Below, in pieces: positions 47,508 to 55,763 of a stretch of 64,000 nucleotides of DNA; position 1 is the stretch's first letter, and every line of letters starts with the position of its first letter. The stretch is from Chelativorans xinjiangensis (GTDB taxonomy: Bacteria > Pseudomonadota > Alphaproteobacteria > Rhizobiales > Rhizobiaceae): assembly GCF_009812055.1 (NCBI RefSeq), contig NZ_WQNH01000042.1, positions 1 to 64,000 on the forward strand, in the 5' to 3' direction. The notes beneath the pieces are model-generated. The model worked only from the letters and a program-made list of their open reading frames with translations. It ran no database searches and was not told where the DNA came from. The position numbers and the translations under genes were made by a program.

Positions 47508-47528
47508 GCCCGGCCTGAATGGCCGGGC
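47508..47528 (+). terminator. Possible terminator after outer-membrane gene 1
   Basis: GCCCGGCC and GGCCGGGC form an 8-bp stem with loop TGAAT, then TCGTTCTGTT. The T-run is broken, so termination strength is uncertain. Confidence 0.5.
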
Positions 47529-47757
47529 TCGTTCTGTTCATGTGTCCTTTCGGCAACAGCGAAAGACCGCGAGGAGGCTGTTCTCGCCGAAAGCCATCAT
47601 GCGGCCATCTTTGGCGTCTTTCTCCGTCGCCATGGCGGAACCGCTTGGCCGTTCAAGATGTTTGTAAGCCGGCGGTTGGGGCACATCGGGGCGTTTTTGC
47701 CGACTTCCCGGCAGACACCGCCTCCCCGAACTGCAGATGTGGCAAGGAGTTCACACG

Positions 47758-48426
47758 ATGAGAGTCAAGAGTTTGATGCTAGGCACGGCTGCGGCCGGCC
47801 TGTTTGCAGCGGTGGCCATCCCGGCCTTTGCCGCTGACGCGGTTCTGGAGCAGCCTCCGGCACCGCCCGCTGCGCCCATGGAAGTGGCGCCTGTGGCCAC
47901 CTGGGCCGGCCCCTATGCGGGTGTCGCTGCGGGCTACGGCTTCGGCGGCAGCACGGAAGCCGAGCTCGGTGGCGTGACCACCGACATCGACACGGACGGC
48001 TTCGTCGGCAACGCTTTCGCCGGCTGGAACTGGCAGTCCGGCACCTTCGTATACGGTGTCGAGGGTGACATCGGCTACAACGGCATGGACGGCAGCGATG
48101 CCGGTCTCGATACGGAAGGTGGCGTCGACGGCACGTTGCGCGCCCGCCTCGGTGTCGCGGCCACGGACAACATCCTGCTCTACGCCACTGCCGGCGGTGC
48201 CGGTGGTCGTCATGAACTGTCCGACGGCGCCTCCTCCGACAAACAGACCATGTGGGGCTGGACGGCCGGTGCCGGTGCCGACGTGAAGCTGACCGAGCAG
48301 GCCTTCGGGCGGCTCGAGTACCGCTATACGGATCTGGGCAGCGAGACCTTTACGGTCGGCGGCGCCGACTACGATGTCGACGCCAACAGCCACAAGGTCC
48401 TTGTCGGTATCGGTATGCAGTTCTAG
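47758..48426 (+). CDS. Outer-membrane beta-barrel protein, Omp25/31 type (copy 2)
   Basis: A 222-residue barrel with a signal peptide (to about residue 23, AAVAIPAFAAD), a Pro/Ala linker and strands GWNWQSGTFVYGVEGDIG, LRARLGVAATDNILLYATAG, GRLEYRYTDLGSETFTVGG and the final VLVGIGMQF. It shares most strand sequences with the gene at 46809, so the two come from a tandem duplication, with differing loops. The ATG at 47758 follows a strong AAGGAG site. A terminator follows at 48471-48496. Confidence 0.9.
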   Translation: MRVKSLMLGTAAAGLFAAVAIPAFAADAVLEQPPAPPAAPMEVAPVATWAGPYAGVAAGYGFGGSTEAELGGVTTDIDTDGFVGNAFAGWNWQSGTFVYGVEGDIGYNGMDGSDAGLDTEGGVDGTLRARLGVAATDNILLYATAGGAGGRHELSDGASSDKQTMWGWTAGAGADVKLTEQAFGRLEYRYTDLGSETFTVGGADYDVDANSHKVLVGIGMQF

Positions 48427-48470
48427 CGCAACTGCGACAAGACAACGCGTTGGCGTGACCGCCGACACGA

Positions 48471-48496
48471 AAGCCGGGCCTCGTGCCCGGCTTTTT
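48471..48496 (+). terminator. Rho-independent terminator after outer-membrane gene 2
   Basis: AAGCCGGGC and GCCCGGCTT form a 9-bp stem with a five-base loop, followed by TTTCTTTT. It lies 45 bases after the stop codon. Confidence 0.88.
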
Positions 48497-48499
48497 CTT

Positions 48500-48606
48500 T
48501 TAGAGCAATTCCAGGAAAAGCGGATCCCGGTTTTCGGATAAGATCATGCTAAAACAAACAGCTGGATCATGATGACGAACCAACGAAGCGACATCATGAT
48601 CTAGAG
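48500..48606. repeat. Rhizobiales-type dispersed repeat E, copy 1
   Basis: It starts TTAGAGCAATTCCAGGAAAA and contains ATCATGAT-type short palindromes (TGGATCATGATGACG, GACATCATGATCTAGAGC). The opening matches, in reverse, the repeat at 55701-55763. Sequences of this kind are scattered between genes in many Rhizobiales genomes. Confidence 0.7.
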
Positions 48607-48607
48607 C

Positions 48608-49303
48608 CTATCCGCCCCGTGCCGGCGGCATCAGCGCCGTGTCCAGCCTGCACGCCTTGCGGTCGACCTCCCGGCAGGCGCGGAACCGCAGGTCCCGCGT
48701 CAGGCAGATGCGCACCTCGCGCAGATACCGCCGGTCGCAGATAACCGCGATGCCCTCCGGCTCGATCCCCGGATTGGCGGCGATGAACAGCTCCTCCACT
48801 GCATCCGGTGCCACCATGCGCGGCGCCGCAAGCCGCGAAAATTCTGCCGGCACGGAGACCCGTTCGCGCGCCGCGCGCGTGAGCGCGAAATAGTCCGCCT
48901 GTCCAAGGCCGGAGCAGGAGCCGTGCTTGCGCCACTGATGGCCGATCAGCCCCGCCGAGGGCACGATGTCGAGATGGTCCTGCACCAGCCGGTCCGGCAC
49001 CCGGTCCGGCTGGCGGCTGCGGCAGAACTCGGGATAGCCGCGCTCGTATTGCGGCCACAGCCCGTGCACGACGAAGGCATAGGGCCGGGCGCCGCCGCAT
49101 TGCCGCTCGTTCGCCCCGGCGCCTTCCGCCGCGCAGTAGCTGGGCGACCAGGAAAGCGACAAGACGTAGAAGTCGAAGGCCCCCGGCTCGGCATCCCGCT
49201 CGCCGGAAACGGCGGGGGAGGGCGCGATGGCGAGAAGGGCCGCCGTGATTGCCCTGCGAAGAAAGCGCACGCCTAGCATTACAGTTGCCCTTGAAAAGCG
49301 CAC
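48608..49303 (-). CDS. Ribonuclease T2 family protein
   Basis: A secreted endoribonuclease of 231 residues with an N-terminal signal (hydrophobic about residues 17-32). The first active-site block is FVVHGLWPQ (His80) and the second is GHQWRKHGSCSG (His122, His127). The classical second block is HEWxKHG, so the catalytic Glu is replaced by Gln here. The cysteines at 57, 69, 94 and 130 fit disulfides, and more lie in the C-terminal third (CDRRYLREVRICLTRDLRFR + AC). It likely degrades RNA in the periplasm. It lies 235 bases downstream of another small secreted protein gene on the same strand. Confidence 0.88.
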   Translation of the reverse strand: MRFSRATVMLGVRFLRRAITAALLAIAPSPAVSGERDAEPGAFDFYVLSLSWSPSYCAAEGAGANERQCGGARPYAFVVHGLWPQYERGYPEFCRSRQPDRVPDRLVQDHLDIVPSAGLIGHQWRKHGSCSGLGQADYFALTRAARERVSVPAEFSRLAAPRMVAPDAVEELFIAANPGIEPEGIAVICDRRYLREVRICLTRDLRFRACREVDRKACRLDTALMPPARGG

Positions 49304-49314
49304 GGTTCGGCCGA

Positions 49315-49488
49315 CGTCATACCCCCACCCCTAACCCCTCCCCCTCAAGGGGGAGGGGGGCGCCGACGCCTCAGAATCCCCCTCCCCTTTGAGGGGAGGG
49401 GTGAGGGGTGGGGGGCCGACCAAGGACTCAAAATCCATATGCAATAGCCCTGCCCTTGTGGGGAGGGATCGAAGGTGGGGGTATGACG
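49315..49488. repeat. Composite palindromic repeat between RNase T2 and secreted protein genes
   Basis: Outer arms CGTCATACCCCCACC and GGTGGGGGTATGACG enclose an inner palindrome (CCCTCCCCCTCAAGGGGGAG and CCCCTCCCCTTTGAGGGGAG, to about 49420) and the motif CCATATGCAATAGCCCTGCC also seen at about 68-88 and 27060-27077. It looks like one palindromic element inserted in or fused with another. Confidence 0.75.
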
Positions 49489-49539
49489 CCAGCCGAACCG
49501 CGCGCACATTTCTCGCACTTTTCAAGTGCAACCGCGAGG

Positions 49540-49977
49540 CTAGCGCAGCACGCTGCATTCGGCGTTGTACACGTTCCAGCGGTCGAAGCCGGAGACGCAG
49601 AATTCCACATTGTCGCCGAGGCCGGCAAAGCCCTGGCCGTATTCGACCAGGTACCAGATCGGCCGGTCCTGCCCGTCGGTCAGCCGCACGGTCGCCGCGC
49701 AGTAGCGCCGCTCGATGGGGCTGTCCGCCGTTGCCGGCTCATAGCGTGTCCCCCGGGCGCCGTAGAAATCGGCGATGCCGACATCGGGCAGATTCGGCAC
49801 GTGGGTCACCTGATAGCGGAAGCGGTGCACGATGGCTCCGCGCACGCTTTGATGTGCGCAGATGGGGTCGTCCGCGGCGTAGATGCCGATAGCGTCGGCA
49901 GCTTGCGCCGGAAGCGGCGGCATGGTGGCCGCCATCGAAGCGGCAAGGCCTGCGAGGAGGGCCGGTAGGCGTGCCAT
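49540..49977 (-). CDS. Secreted protein of unknown function, four cysteines
   Basis: A 145-residue protein with a signal peptide (about residues 1-28, ending LPAQAADA). The mature part has exactly four cysteines (DDPIC, RRYC, NVEFC, AEC), which fits two disulfides in the periplasm. GIADFYGARGTRYEPA and PIWYLVEYGQGFAGLGDNVE are distinctive, but I do not recognise the family. The start at 49977 (MARLPALLAG) follows a GGGAGAG site; the upstream frame to 50031 is not needed. It may be co-transcribed with the RNase T2 gene. Confidence 0.7.
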   Translation of the reverse strand: MARLPALLAGLAASMAATMPPLPAQAADAIGIYAADDPICAHQSVRGAIVHRFRYQVTHVPNLPDVGIADFYGARGTRYEPATADSPIERRYCAATVRLTDGQDRPIWYLVEYGQGFAGLGDNVEFCVSGFDRWNVYNAECSVLR

Positions 49978-50340
49978 GAGCGAATCTCTCCCGATGGTGA
50001 CTCTTTGAGCGCCGGCGGCAGTTTCCGCCACCCGTGCACGGCGGTCAAGATGCCGCCGTGCCCGTTGTAGCCCGCGCGCCCTCGTTTGTCTCGCCCCGGA
50101 ACGAGCAGCACGCGCCGATGCATGCTTGTTGAAGAGCCGTCAAGACGGTCGCCGGCCGAACCCGGCGCCCAACACCCGCCCATGTCGCCCTCGCGTCCAT
50201 CTGGTCGAAGTCAAGAGCCGCCTTCGACGCGTTCCAGCCGTTCATCCTACGATGAGTCAAGGACCGCTTCCTATGCAGACCTCGCTTCAGGAACGGGGTT
50301 GGCCGCTCTCGCAATTCTGACGTGCTCGACGATCCGGAGT
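49978..50340. other. Gap without recognised gene
   Basis: This 363-base stretch lies between two minus-strand genes. It contains a 9-bp hairpin (GCACGGCGG / CCGCCGTGC at 50036-50061) and probably the promoter of the small secreted protein. Open frames here lack coding character. Confidence 0.5.
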
Positions 50341-50877
50341 TCAGGGACCATTGAAGCGAATGACAACTTTGCCGTCCGCCTTCGTCCGATCCACCGAGCG
50401 CGAAGACGTTTTTTCGATCAGGTCGGGATGGAAGAACGGCTGGACGAACCAGTCGTGAGAGAACACCCCGTACCCGATGCCGAAATCCACTTGATGCGCT
50501 TCGGCCTCAGACAGACTGATCGGGGTCGATGCCTTGATGACGATTGCGCCCGCGCCTTTGGCGGCCTCATCGGCACTCGGGATTGTAACGTCGGCTTCGG
50601 TGAAAGCGAATGCCCGGCCGTCGACCGTCAATTCCGCGGTCGCAAGGACATCGGCGCCAAACGCCTGCGCTTCCTCATTGGAGGCCGTGCCGTCTCCGTC
50701 GAGATCGATGTGGGAGAATATGGCGGCGCCGTCTCCCGTTGACGGCACGATGACGACGCTCACGTCAGCGACTTCGAGACCAACGGAAAGCTGCACCTGC
50801 TGGTCCGTATAACTGTGCGGATGCGCAGCCGCCGCAACGGGAAGCGCAACGAGCGCCGCGATGAAAAGCCCGCGCAT
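50341..50877 (-). CDS. DUF1007-like periplasmic protein
   Basis: A 178-residue secreted protein with a signal peptide of about 18 residues (MRGLFIAALVALPVAAAA), so that the mature protein begins HPHSYTDQQV. An N-terminal HPH motif is typical of the DUF1007 family, often found beside nickel/cobalt permeases. IDLDGDGTASNEEAQAFG resembles an EF-hand loop. The ATG at 50877 shares one base with the stop of the DUF3500 gene, so translation is coupled. No transporter adjoins. Metal binding is plausible but inferred. Confidence 0.7.
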   Translation of the reverse strand: MRGLFIAALVALPVAAAAHPHSYTDQQVQLSVGLEVADVSVVIVPSTGDGAAIFSHIDLDGDGTASNEEAQAFGADVLATAELTVDGRAFAFTEADVTIPSADEAAKGAGAIVIKASTPISLSEAEAHQVDFGIGYGVFSHDWFVQPFFHPDLIEKTSSRSVDRTKADGKVVIRFNGP

Positions 50878-51974
50878 CAATGGGATCCGATCCATGCCAC
50901 GCCATAGTCGTTTTCGGGATCGCGGTACATGTTGTGCGCGTGATCGGTCGGATCGCCGTCCATGTCTTGCGGTGCGTATTCCATGACCAGCGACGGCGCC
51001 GTGACGCGGAAATAGGCTGCGCCCAGGGTCCCGACCGGACCCCACCAGCCAAAGTAGGTGTCGTCGATCTCGCTGCGGACCGTCTCCATCTTCGCGGCGA
51101 AGTCGTCGTCGTTTATGAAATTGAGCCGCGCTTCGATGACATCCAGAAGCAGCTTCTTCTGCTCATCGGTCAGGTTGCTGCCCTTGATCCCCTCCGGTGC
51201 GAGCACGGTTCCGAATTCCCCGGGGCCCAGCAGGAGGTTGATCGGCTGATCGCCAATGATGGCCACTTCCTTCTGCTCGGCCGTGAGGGCGTCCATGAAA
51301 GCTTGCGCGGCTGCGGTCTCCGTTTCTGTGATGTAGATGTCCTGTTCTTCATAGGTGATGTTCAGTGGCTCTCCGCCCGTCAGCATCGGCGAGAAGGAAA
51401 TCTCCGGTCCGAAGACCGTGACGTTGATCGCAAGGTGATGGCCGCCGAATTGAAACATCCACGGCTCGGATGTCGAAGGTTCGCCCAGGAAGGAGGCATA
51501 GTAGAAATCGCTGCCGAAATTGGGGCCGCCAATACCACTGTCCAGCATGTCCTCCGCTGCCAGTTGGTAGGCGACGTTGCGCACACCATCCTCGCTCAGG
51601 ACCTCGCCGAGAAGGGCTTCAAGGGCGGCGTTCTGCTCGTCGGAGAGGTTGCCGCGCATCACGCCGCCACGCTGAACGGGGCCGTCCGGGAAGTTGGACC
51701 AGTTGGATCGTTGGGTGTTGTCGTTGAACGGGTAGACCGCGGCCTTTCTCTGTTCTTCGTCCAATGTGTCAAGGAACGCATCCGCGGCTGCGACGATTGC
51801 CCCCGTCTTTGCATCGGCAGCCGGCAGGTCAAAGCTTTCCTTGATCGCGATATCCACCGGAGGGGTCTGCAGGCTGCTTTCCTGCGCCGCGAGCGGCCCG
51901 TACCTGAGCAGCAAGAAACCCGCCGCCGCGACAATAACGGCAACTCCAGCAACACCGTACAAGCTTCGCTTCAT
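50877..51974 (-). CDS. DUF3500 family protein
   Basis: A 365-residue exported or membrane-anchored protein: a hydrophobic segment at residues 6-25, then the DUF3500 domain. Distinctive parts are YPFNDNTQRSNWSNFPDG, MFQFGGHHLAINVTVFGPEI and the C-terminal HAHNMYRDPENDYG. The His clusters (HH, HAH) could bind a metal. Function of the family is unknown to me. The start at 51974 has an excellent AAGGAG site. It forms a two-gene unit with the DUF1007-like gene downstream. Confidence 0.8.
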   Translation of the reverse strand: MKRSLYGVAGVAVIVAAAGFLLLRYGPLAAQESSLQTPPVDIAIKESFDLPAADAKTGAIVAAADAFLDTLDEEQRKAAVYPFNDNTQRSNWSNFPDGPVQRGGVMRGNLSDEQNAALEALLGEVLSEDGVRNVAYQLAAEDMLDSGIGGPNFGSDFYYASFLGEPSTSEPWMFQFGGHHLAINVTVFGPEISFSPMLTGGEPLNITYEEQDIYITETETAAAQAFMDALTAEQKEVAIIGDQPINLLLGPGEFGTVLAPEGIKGSNLTDEQKKLLLDVIEARLNFINDDDFAAKMETVRSEIDDTYFGWWGPVGTLGAAYFRVTAPSLVMEYAPQDMDGDPTDHAHNMYRDPENDYGVAWIGSH

Positions 51975-52351
51975 GTCATTCTCCTTCTGGAAATACCTCA
52001 CACCTCGATCGGTCCGACTTCCGTCGCACGACACTGGCGCATGTCATCAGCAACCTAGCATTGATACGATTCCGAGCAATCCACAAAAGCCCAGAGCCCT
52101 CTGATCAAAAAGGCAACTTCGTCCTGCAGTGCCGTCACTCGACGCTCCCATCAACTTCCGCTCACCACCCCTCTACGACACTGAATGAACGCTAAAAATC
52201 GACCCCGATGCGGTTATCCCGATGCTACGGCGCAACTTGGGCCGCAGGAAACCTCCGAGCCCCAGGCACCAACTTTCGGGGGATAAATTCATCGGCCAAT
52301 TTCCGCCAACCCCATTGATCCCAAACAACCTGAAAACTTTTCTCGCGCCCG

Positions 52352-52522
52352 CGTCATCCCGGAAAGCCGACGTGTCAGCCGAAGCCCGCAGGGCGAAGGC
52401 TGAAGGCTTGTCCGGGACCCATTCCGTGGCTCGTCCACCTTCCGGCCCGCTTCGCCGGAGCTTCAGCGAGGCGAGAATGGGTCCCGGACAGTCTCCGCTT
52501 CGCTCCGGCTTCCGGGATGACG
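52352..52522. repeat. Palindromic repeat family C, copy C2 (long variant)
   Basis: Outer arms CGTCATCCCGGAAAGCC and GGCTTCCGGGATGACG, inner arms TTGTCCGGGACCCATTC and GAATGGGTCCCGGACA. The centre is longer than in C1 and C3 and holds a further GGCCCGCTTCGCCGGAGC stretch. Confidence 0.82.
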
Positions 52523-52756
52523 CGCGTTGGAGGAACCGTGCAGCCCTTCCGGCCCAAGGCGCGCCAACCTTGCCGCGGGGATAAATCCGGCGGCCAGAAT
52601 CCGTCAACCCACCCCGCTCTACCTTCGCCCTTCAGGCTTCGTGGACGGGTCGCGGCAGCCCTCTCGGGGCATCATCCCCACCCCACCCGCGCGCGTCATC
52701 CCGACCGCGCGACGACATGTGTGTACTACGTGCCCATCCCCACCCACCCGCGCGCG

Positions 52757-52865
52757 CGTCATCCCGGAAGTCGGAGCGAAGCGGAGACTGTCCGGGACCC
52801 ATTCCGGAAGGTGGGCGAGTCACGGAATGGGTCCCGGACAAGCCTTTCGGCTTTCCGGGATGACG
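52757..52865. repeat. Palindromic repeat family C, copy C3
   Basis: It is almost identical to C1 at 42180-42287: CGTCATCCCGGAAGTCGGAG at the left, CTTTCCGGGATGACG at the right, with the same inner arms and centre (GGTGGGCGAGTCACGGAATG). Confidence 0.85.
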
Positions 52866-53592
52866 CGCGCGGGTGGGGATGGGGATGACGCGCGTTGGAA
52901 AGGCGGCGGGCGCCCCTTCACCTCAGCCGGCGATGCCTCGCCTGCGCGGGGATAAAATGTGGCGACAAAGATTTTTTCTTCCCCACCAACCCATTGGTTT
53001 CCTTCGCTTCGGAATAATTTCTCCAACTTTTTTCGCAGGAAAATACGCCCCCCTGCCCAGCCTGCCCTTAAAATCCTCCCCGTCGCTCTCGCGGGAACCG
53101 GGTCCGGACCGGGGATCAGGGAGAGTGGCGGAGACCTCTCCCTTCGGGCTCGGTACCCGGAGGCCTGGGGGCCCGCGACAGGCCGGCGGTGCCGGGAGCG
53201 CTGGTGACAGCGTCGCCGGCATTGCGGAGAAGCCGCCAGGGCTTCTCGTCCGGCCCGGCAAAGCTCCCCAATCGGGTGCAGCCGGGAAGGACGGGGAGGC
53301 CGAGTGACCGGCCGACCGTCGGGACAGACTCCGGCGGGGCGCGTTGGACGCGCCTTATTGAGGCGCTCCAAAGGCGCCTCGTGCGGTGCCGAAGACGCGC
53401 CCCGCTTCCCACCCTGAGCTGTGAGCTTGTCGAACAGTCGAAGGGTCAATAGCCAGACGGTGTAACAGCCGGGCGTGGCGCGGATGAAGCACGCCCGCAG
53501 GGAGGGACATCAACGGCATGAATGGGTGGCGCAAACATTTTTGGCCGAACTGGGCCTACGCGCCGCCGCGCAAAACGGCTAGTGTCTCGCCC

Positions 53593-55698
53593 ATGAACAC
53601 ACACGCCAACGTAAAGATCGGCCATTCGGCCTGCCCGCACGACTGCCCCTCCACCTGCGCGCTCGATGTCGAGATCGTTGATGGCCGCATCGGCCGCGTG
53701 CACGGCGCCAAGGACAACAGCTACACCGCCGGCGTCATCTGCGCCAAGGTGGCGCGCTATGCCGAGCGCGTGCATCATCCAGACCGCCTTTTGAAGCCGC
53801 TGGTGCGCACTGGGGCCAAGGGGGAGGGGGCGTGGCGCGAGGCGAGCTGGGACGCCGCGCTCGACCGCGTGGCCGAGGCGTTCCTGAAGGCCGAGGAAAG
53901 GTTCGGCAGCCAGACCGTCTGGCCCTATCAGTATGCCGGCACGATGGGCCTCGTGCAGCGCGATTCGATCCATCGCCTGCGCCACGCCAAGCGCTATTCC
54001 GATTTCTTCGGCACCATCTGCACAAACCCCGCCTGGGCCGGCTACGTCATGGGCACCGGAGACCTGCGCGGGCCGGACCCGCGCGAGATGGTCAAGGCCG
54101 ATTGCGTCGTCATCTGGGGCACCAACGCGGTCGCCACCCAGGTCAACGTGATGACCCACGCCATCCGGGCGCGCAAGGAACGCGGGGCGAAGATCGTCGT
54201 CATCGACGTCTACGACAACGCAACCATGAAGCAGGCCGATCTCGGCCTGATCGTCAATCCCGGCACCGACGGCGCGCTCGCCTGCGCGGTCATGCACGTG
54301 CTCTTCCGCGACAATCTCGCCGACCGGGAGTATCTGGAAAGATACACGGACGACCCGAAGGGGCTCGAAGCGCATCTTTCCACCCGCACGCCCGAATGGG
54401 CAGAAGCCATCACCGGCGTGCCGGCGGCCGAGATCGAGGTTTTCGCGAGGCTGGTGGGCGAGACCAGGCGCACCTATTTCCGCCTCGGCTACGGCTTCAC
54501 GCGCAACCGCAACGGCGCCGTCAACATGCATGCGGCGCTTTCCATTGCCGCCGTCACCGGCTGCTGGAAATACGAGGGCGGCGGCGCTTTCCACTCCAAC
54601 TCGTCGATCTTCGGCCTCGACAAGTCGCTTATCGAGGGGCACGCCTTGCGCGATCCTTCCGTGCGTTCGCTCGACCAGTCGCAGATCGGCCGCGTTCTCA
54701 CCGGCGAGGAGGCGGCGCTCCACGGCGGCCCGCCCGTCACCGCCATGCTGATCCAGAACACCAACCCGGCCAATGTGGCGCCGGAGCAGCGGCTCGTGAA
54801 GCGGGGTTTCCTGCGCGACGACCTCTTCGTGTGCGTGCACGAGCAGTTCATGACCGACACGGCCATGTTCGCCGATGTCGTGCTGCCGGCCACCATGTTC
54901 CTGGAGCATGACGACATCTATCGCGGCGGCGGCCACCAGCACATCCTGCTCGGCCCCAAGCTCATCGATGCGCCCGGCGAGGCGCGGCCGAACCTCTTCG
55001 TCATCGAGGAGCTCGCCAAGCGCCTGGGTGTCGCGGACAAACCGGGCTTCGGCCTTTCGGCACGCGAGCATCTGGACTGGATGCTCGGCCGGCGCGGTCT
55101 CGGCACCTTCGACAGCTTCCGCCACGACCGCTGGGCCGATGTGCAGCCGGATTTCGACACGGCGCACTTCATCGGCGGCTTCGCCCACCCCGGCGGCAAG
55201 TTCCGCTTCCGCCCCGACTGGACGGGTACGCCCGGCCCGACGCGCCCGCCGGCATCGATCGGTATCCAAGGCCCTTACGCGCGCCTGCCCGAATTTCCCG
55301 ACCATGTGGACTTCATCGAGGCAGCGGATGCCGCGCATCCCTTCCGGCTCGCCACCTCGCCGGCCCGCACCTTCCTGAATTCGAGCTTCACCGAGACGCC
55401 CGGCTCGAAAAAGCGCGAGGGACGGCCGGAGCTGATGCTGCATCCCGACGATGCGGCGGGGCTCGGCATCGCCGCGGGCGACCGCGTCGAGGTCGGAAAC
55501 GAGCGTGGCGAGGTGGTGCTGCATGCAAAGCTCTTCGACGGCCTGCGCCGTGGCGTCGTCATCGCCGAAGGCATCTGGCCCAACGGTGCCCACGAGCGCG
55601 GCGAGGGCATCAACGTGCTGACGGGAGCCGACGCCGTCGCGCCGCACGGCGGCGCTGCGTTTCACGACACCAAGGTGTGGGTGAGGGCGGCTCCCTAA
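53593..55698 (+). CDS. Molybdopterin-dependent oxidoreductase (4Fe-4S, DMSO reductase family)
   Basis: A 701-residue enzyme of the DMSO reductase/formate dehydrogenase superfamily. The N-terminal CPHDCPSTC plus a Cys in GVICAKV ligates a [4Fe-4S] cluster. The molybdopterin domains include FGTICTNPAWAGYVMGTGDL, VVIWGTNAVATQVNV and NTNPANVAPEQRLV. The C-terminal molydop-binding domain follows (LMLHPDDAAGLGIAAGDRVE). No Tat or Sec signal is seen, so it is probably cytoplasmic. The start at 53593 (MNTHANVKIGHSACPHD) is chosen; the ATG at 53518 adds an odd W-rich stretch. No electron-transfer subunit adjoins. Substrate unknown. Confidence 0.9.
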   Translation: MNTHANVKIGHSACPHDCPSTCALDVEIVDGRIGRVHGAKDNSYTAGVICAKVARYAERVHHPDRLLKPLVRTGAKGEGAWREASWDAALDRVAEAFLKAEERFGSQTVWPYQYAGTMGLVQRDSIHRLRHAKRYSDFFGTICTNPAWAGYVMGTGDLRGPDPREMVKADCVVIWGTNAVATQVNVMTHAIRARKERGAKIVVIDVYDNATMKQADLGLIVNPGTDGALACAVMHVLFRDNLADREYLERYTDDPKGLEAHLSTRTPEWAEAITGVPAAEIEVFARLVGETRRTYFRLGYGFTRNRNGAVNMHAALSIAAVTGCWKYEGGGAFHSNSSIFGLDKSLIEGHALRDPSVRSLDQSQIGRVLTGEEAALHGGPPVTAMLIQNTNPANVAPEQRLVKRGFLRDDLFVCVHEQFMTDTAMFADVVLPATMFLEHDDIYRGGGHQHILLGPKLIDAPGEARPNLFVIEELAKRLGVADKPGFGLSAREHLDWMLGRRGLGTFDSFRHDRWADVQPDFDTAHFIGGFAHPGGKFRFRPDWTGTPGPTRPPASIGIQGPYARLPEFPDHVDFIEAADAAHPFRLATSPARTFLNSSFTETPGSKKREGRPELMLHPDDAAGLGIAAGDRVEVGNERGEVVLHAKLFDGLRRGVVIAEGIWPNGAHERGEGINVLTGADAVAPHGGAAFHDTKVWVRAAP

Positions 55699-55700
55699 CT

Positions 55701-55763
55701 CATTATTTTGTCGCAATTCCGGACGGAAAACCGGCTTCCACTTTTCCTGGAATTGCTCTAATC
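55701..55763. repeat. Rhizobiales-type dispersed repeat E, copy 2
   Basis: Read in reverse, it starts GATTAGAGCAATTCCAGGAA, then has CGGTTTTCCGTCCGGAATTG. It lies between the convergent oxidoreductase and lacI-type genes and supplies the last bases, including the stop codon, of the lacI-type gene. Confidence 0.75.

Larger units (their letters stand above)
51975..53592. other. Long intergenic region with repeats
   Basis: This is the longest non-coding stretch (about 1.6 kb). It holds repeats C2 (52352-52522) and C3 (52757-52865) and related fragments (CGCGCGTCATCCCG near 52687). Beyond 52900 there are GC-rich stretches, including AAGCCGCCAGGGCTTC-type small dyads and a CTTGTCGAACAGTCGAAGG patch at about 53425. 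Open frames here have irregular, repeat-driven composition, and I support no gene. Confidence 0.6.

Noticed and set aside
50045-50314. 89-codon minus-strand open frame
   Set aside because: No ribosome site, no hydrophobic or domain pattern; composition typical of non-coding GC-rich DNA.
52173-53449. Several 100-200 codon open frames in the long intergenic region
   Set aside because: They span repeats C2 and C3, are Pro/Arg/Gly-rich, lack ribosome sites and overlap each other in several frames.
53446-55716. 756-codon minus-strand open frame
   Set aside because: Antisense shadow of the molybdopterin oxidoreductase, which has clear cofactor motifs.
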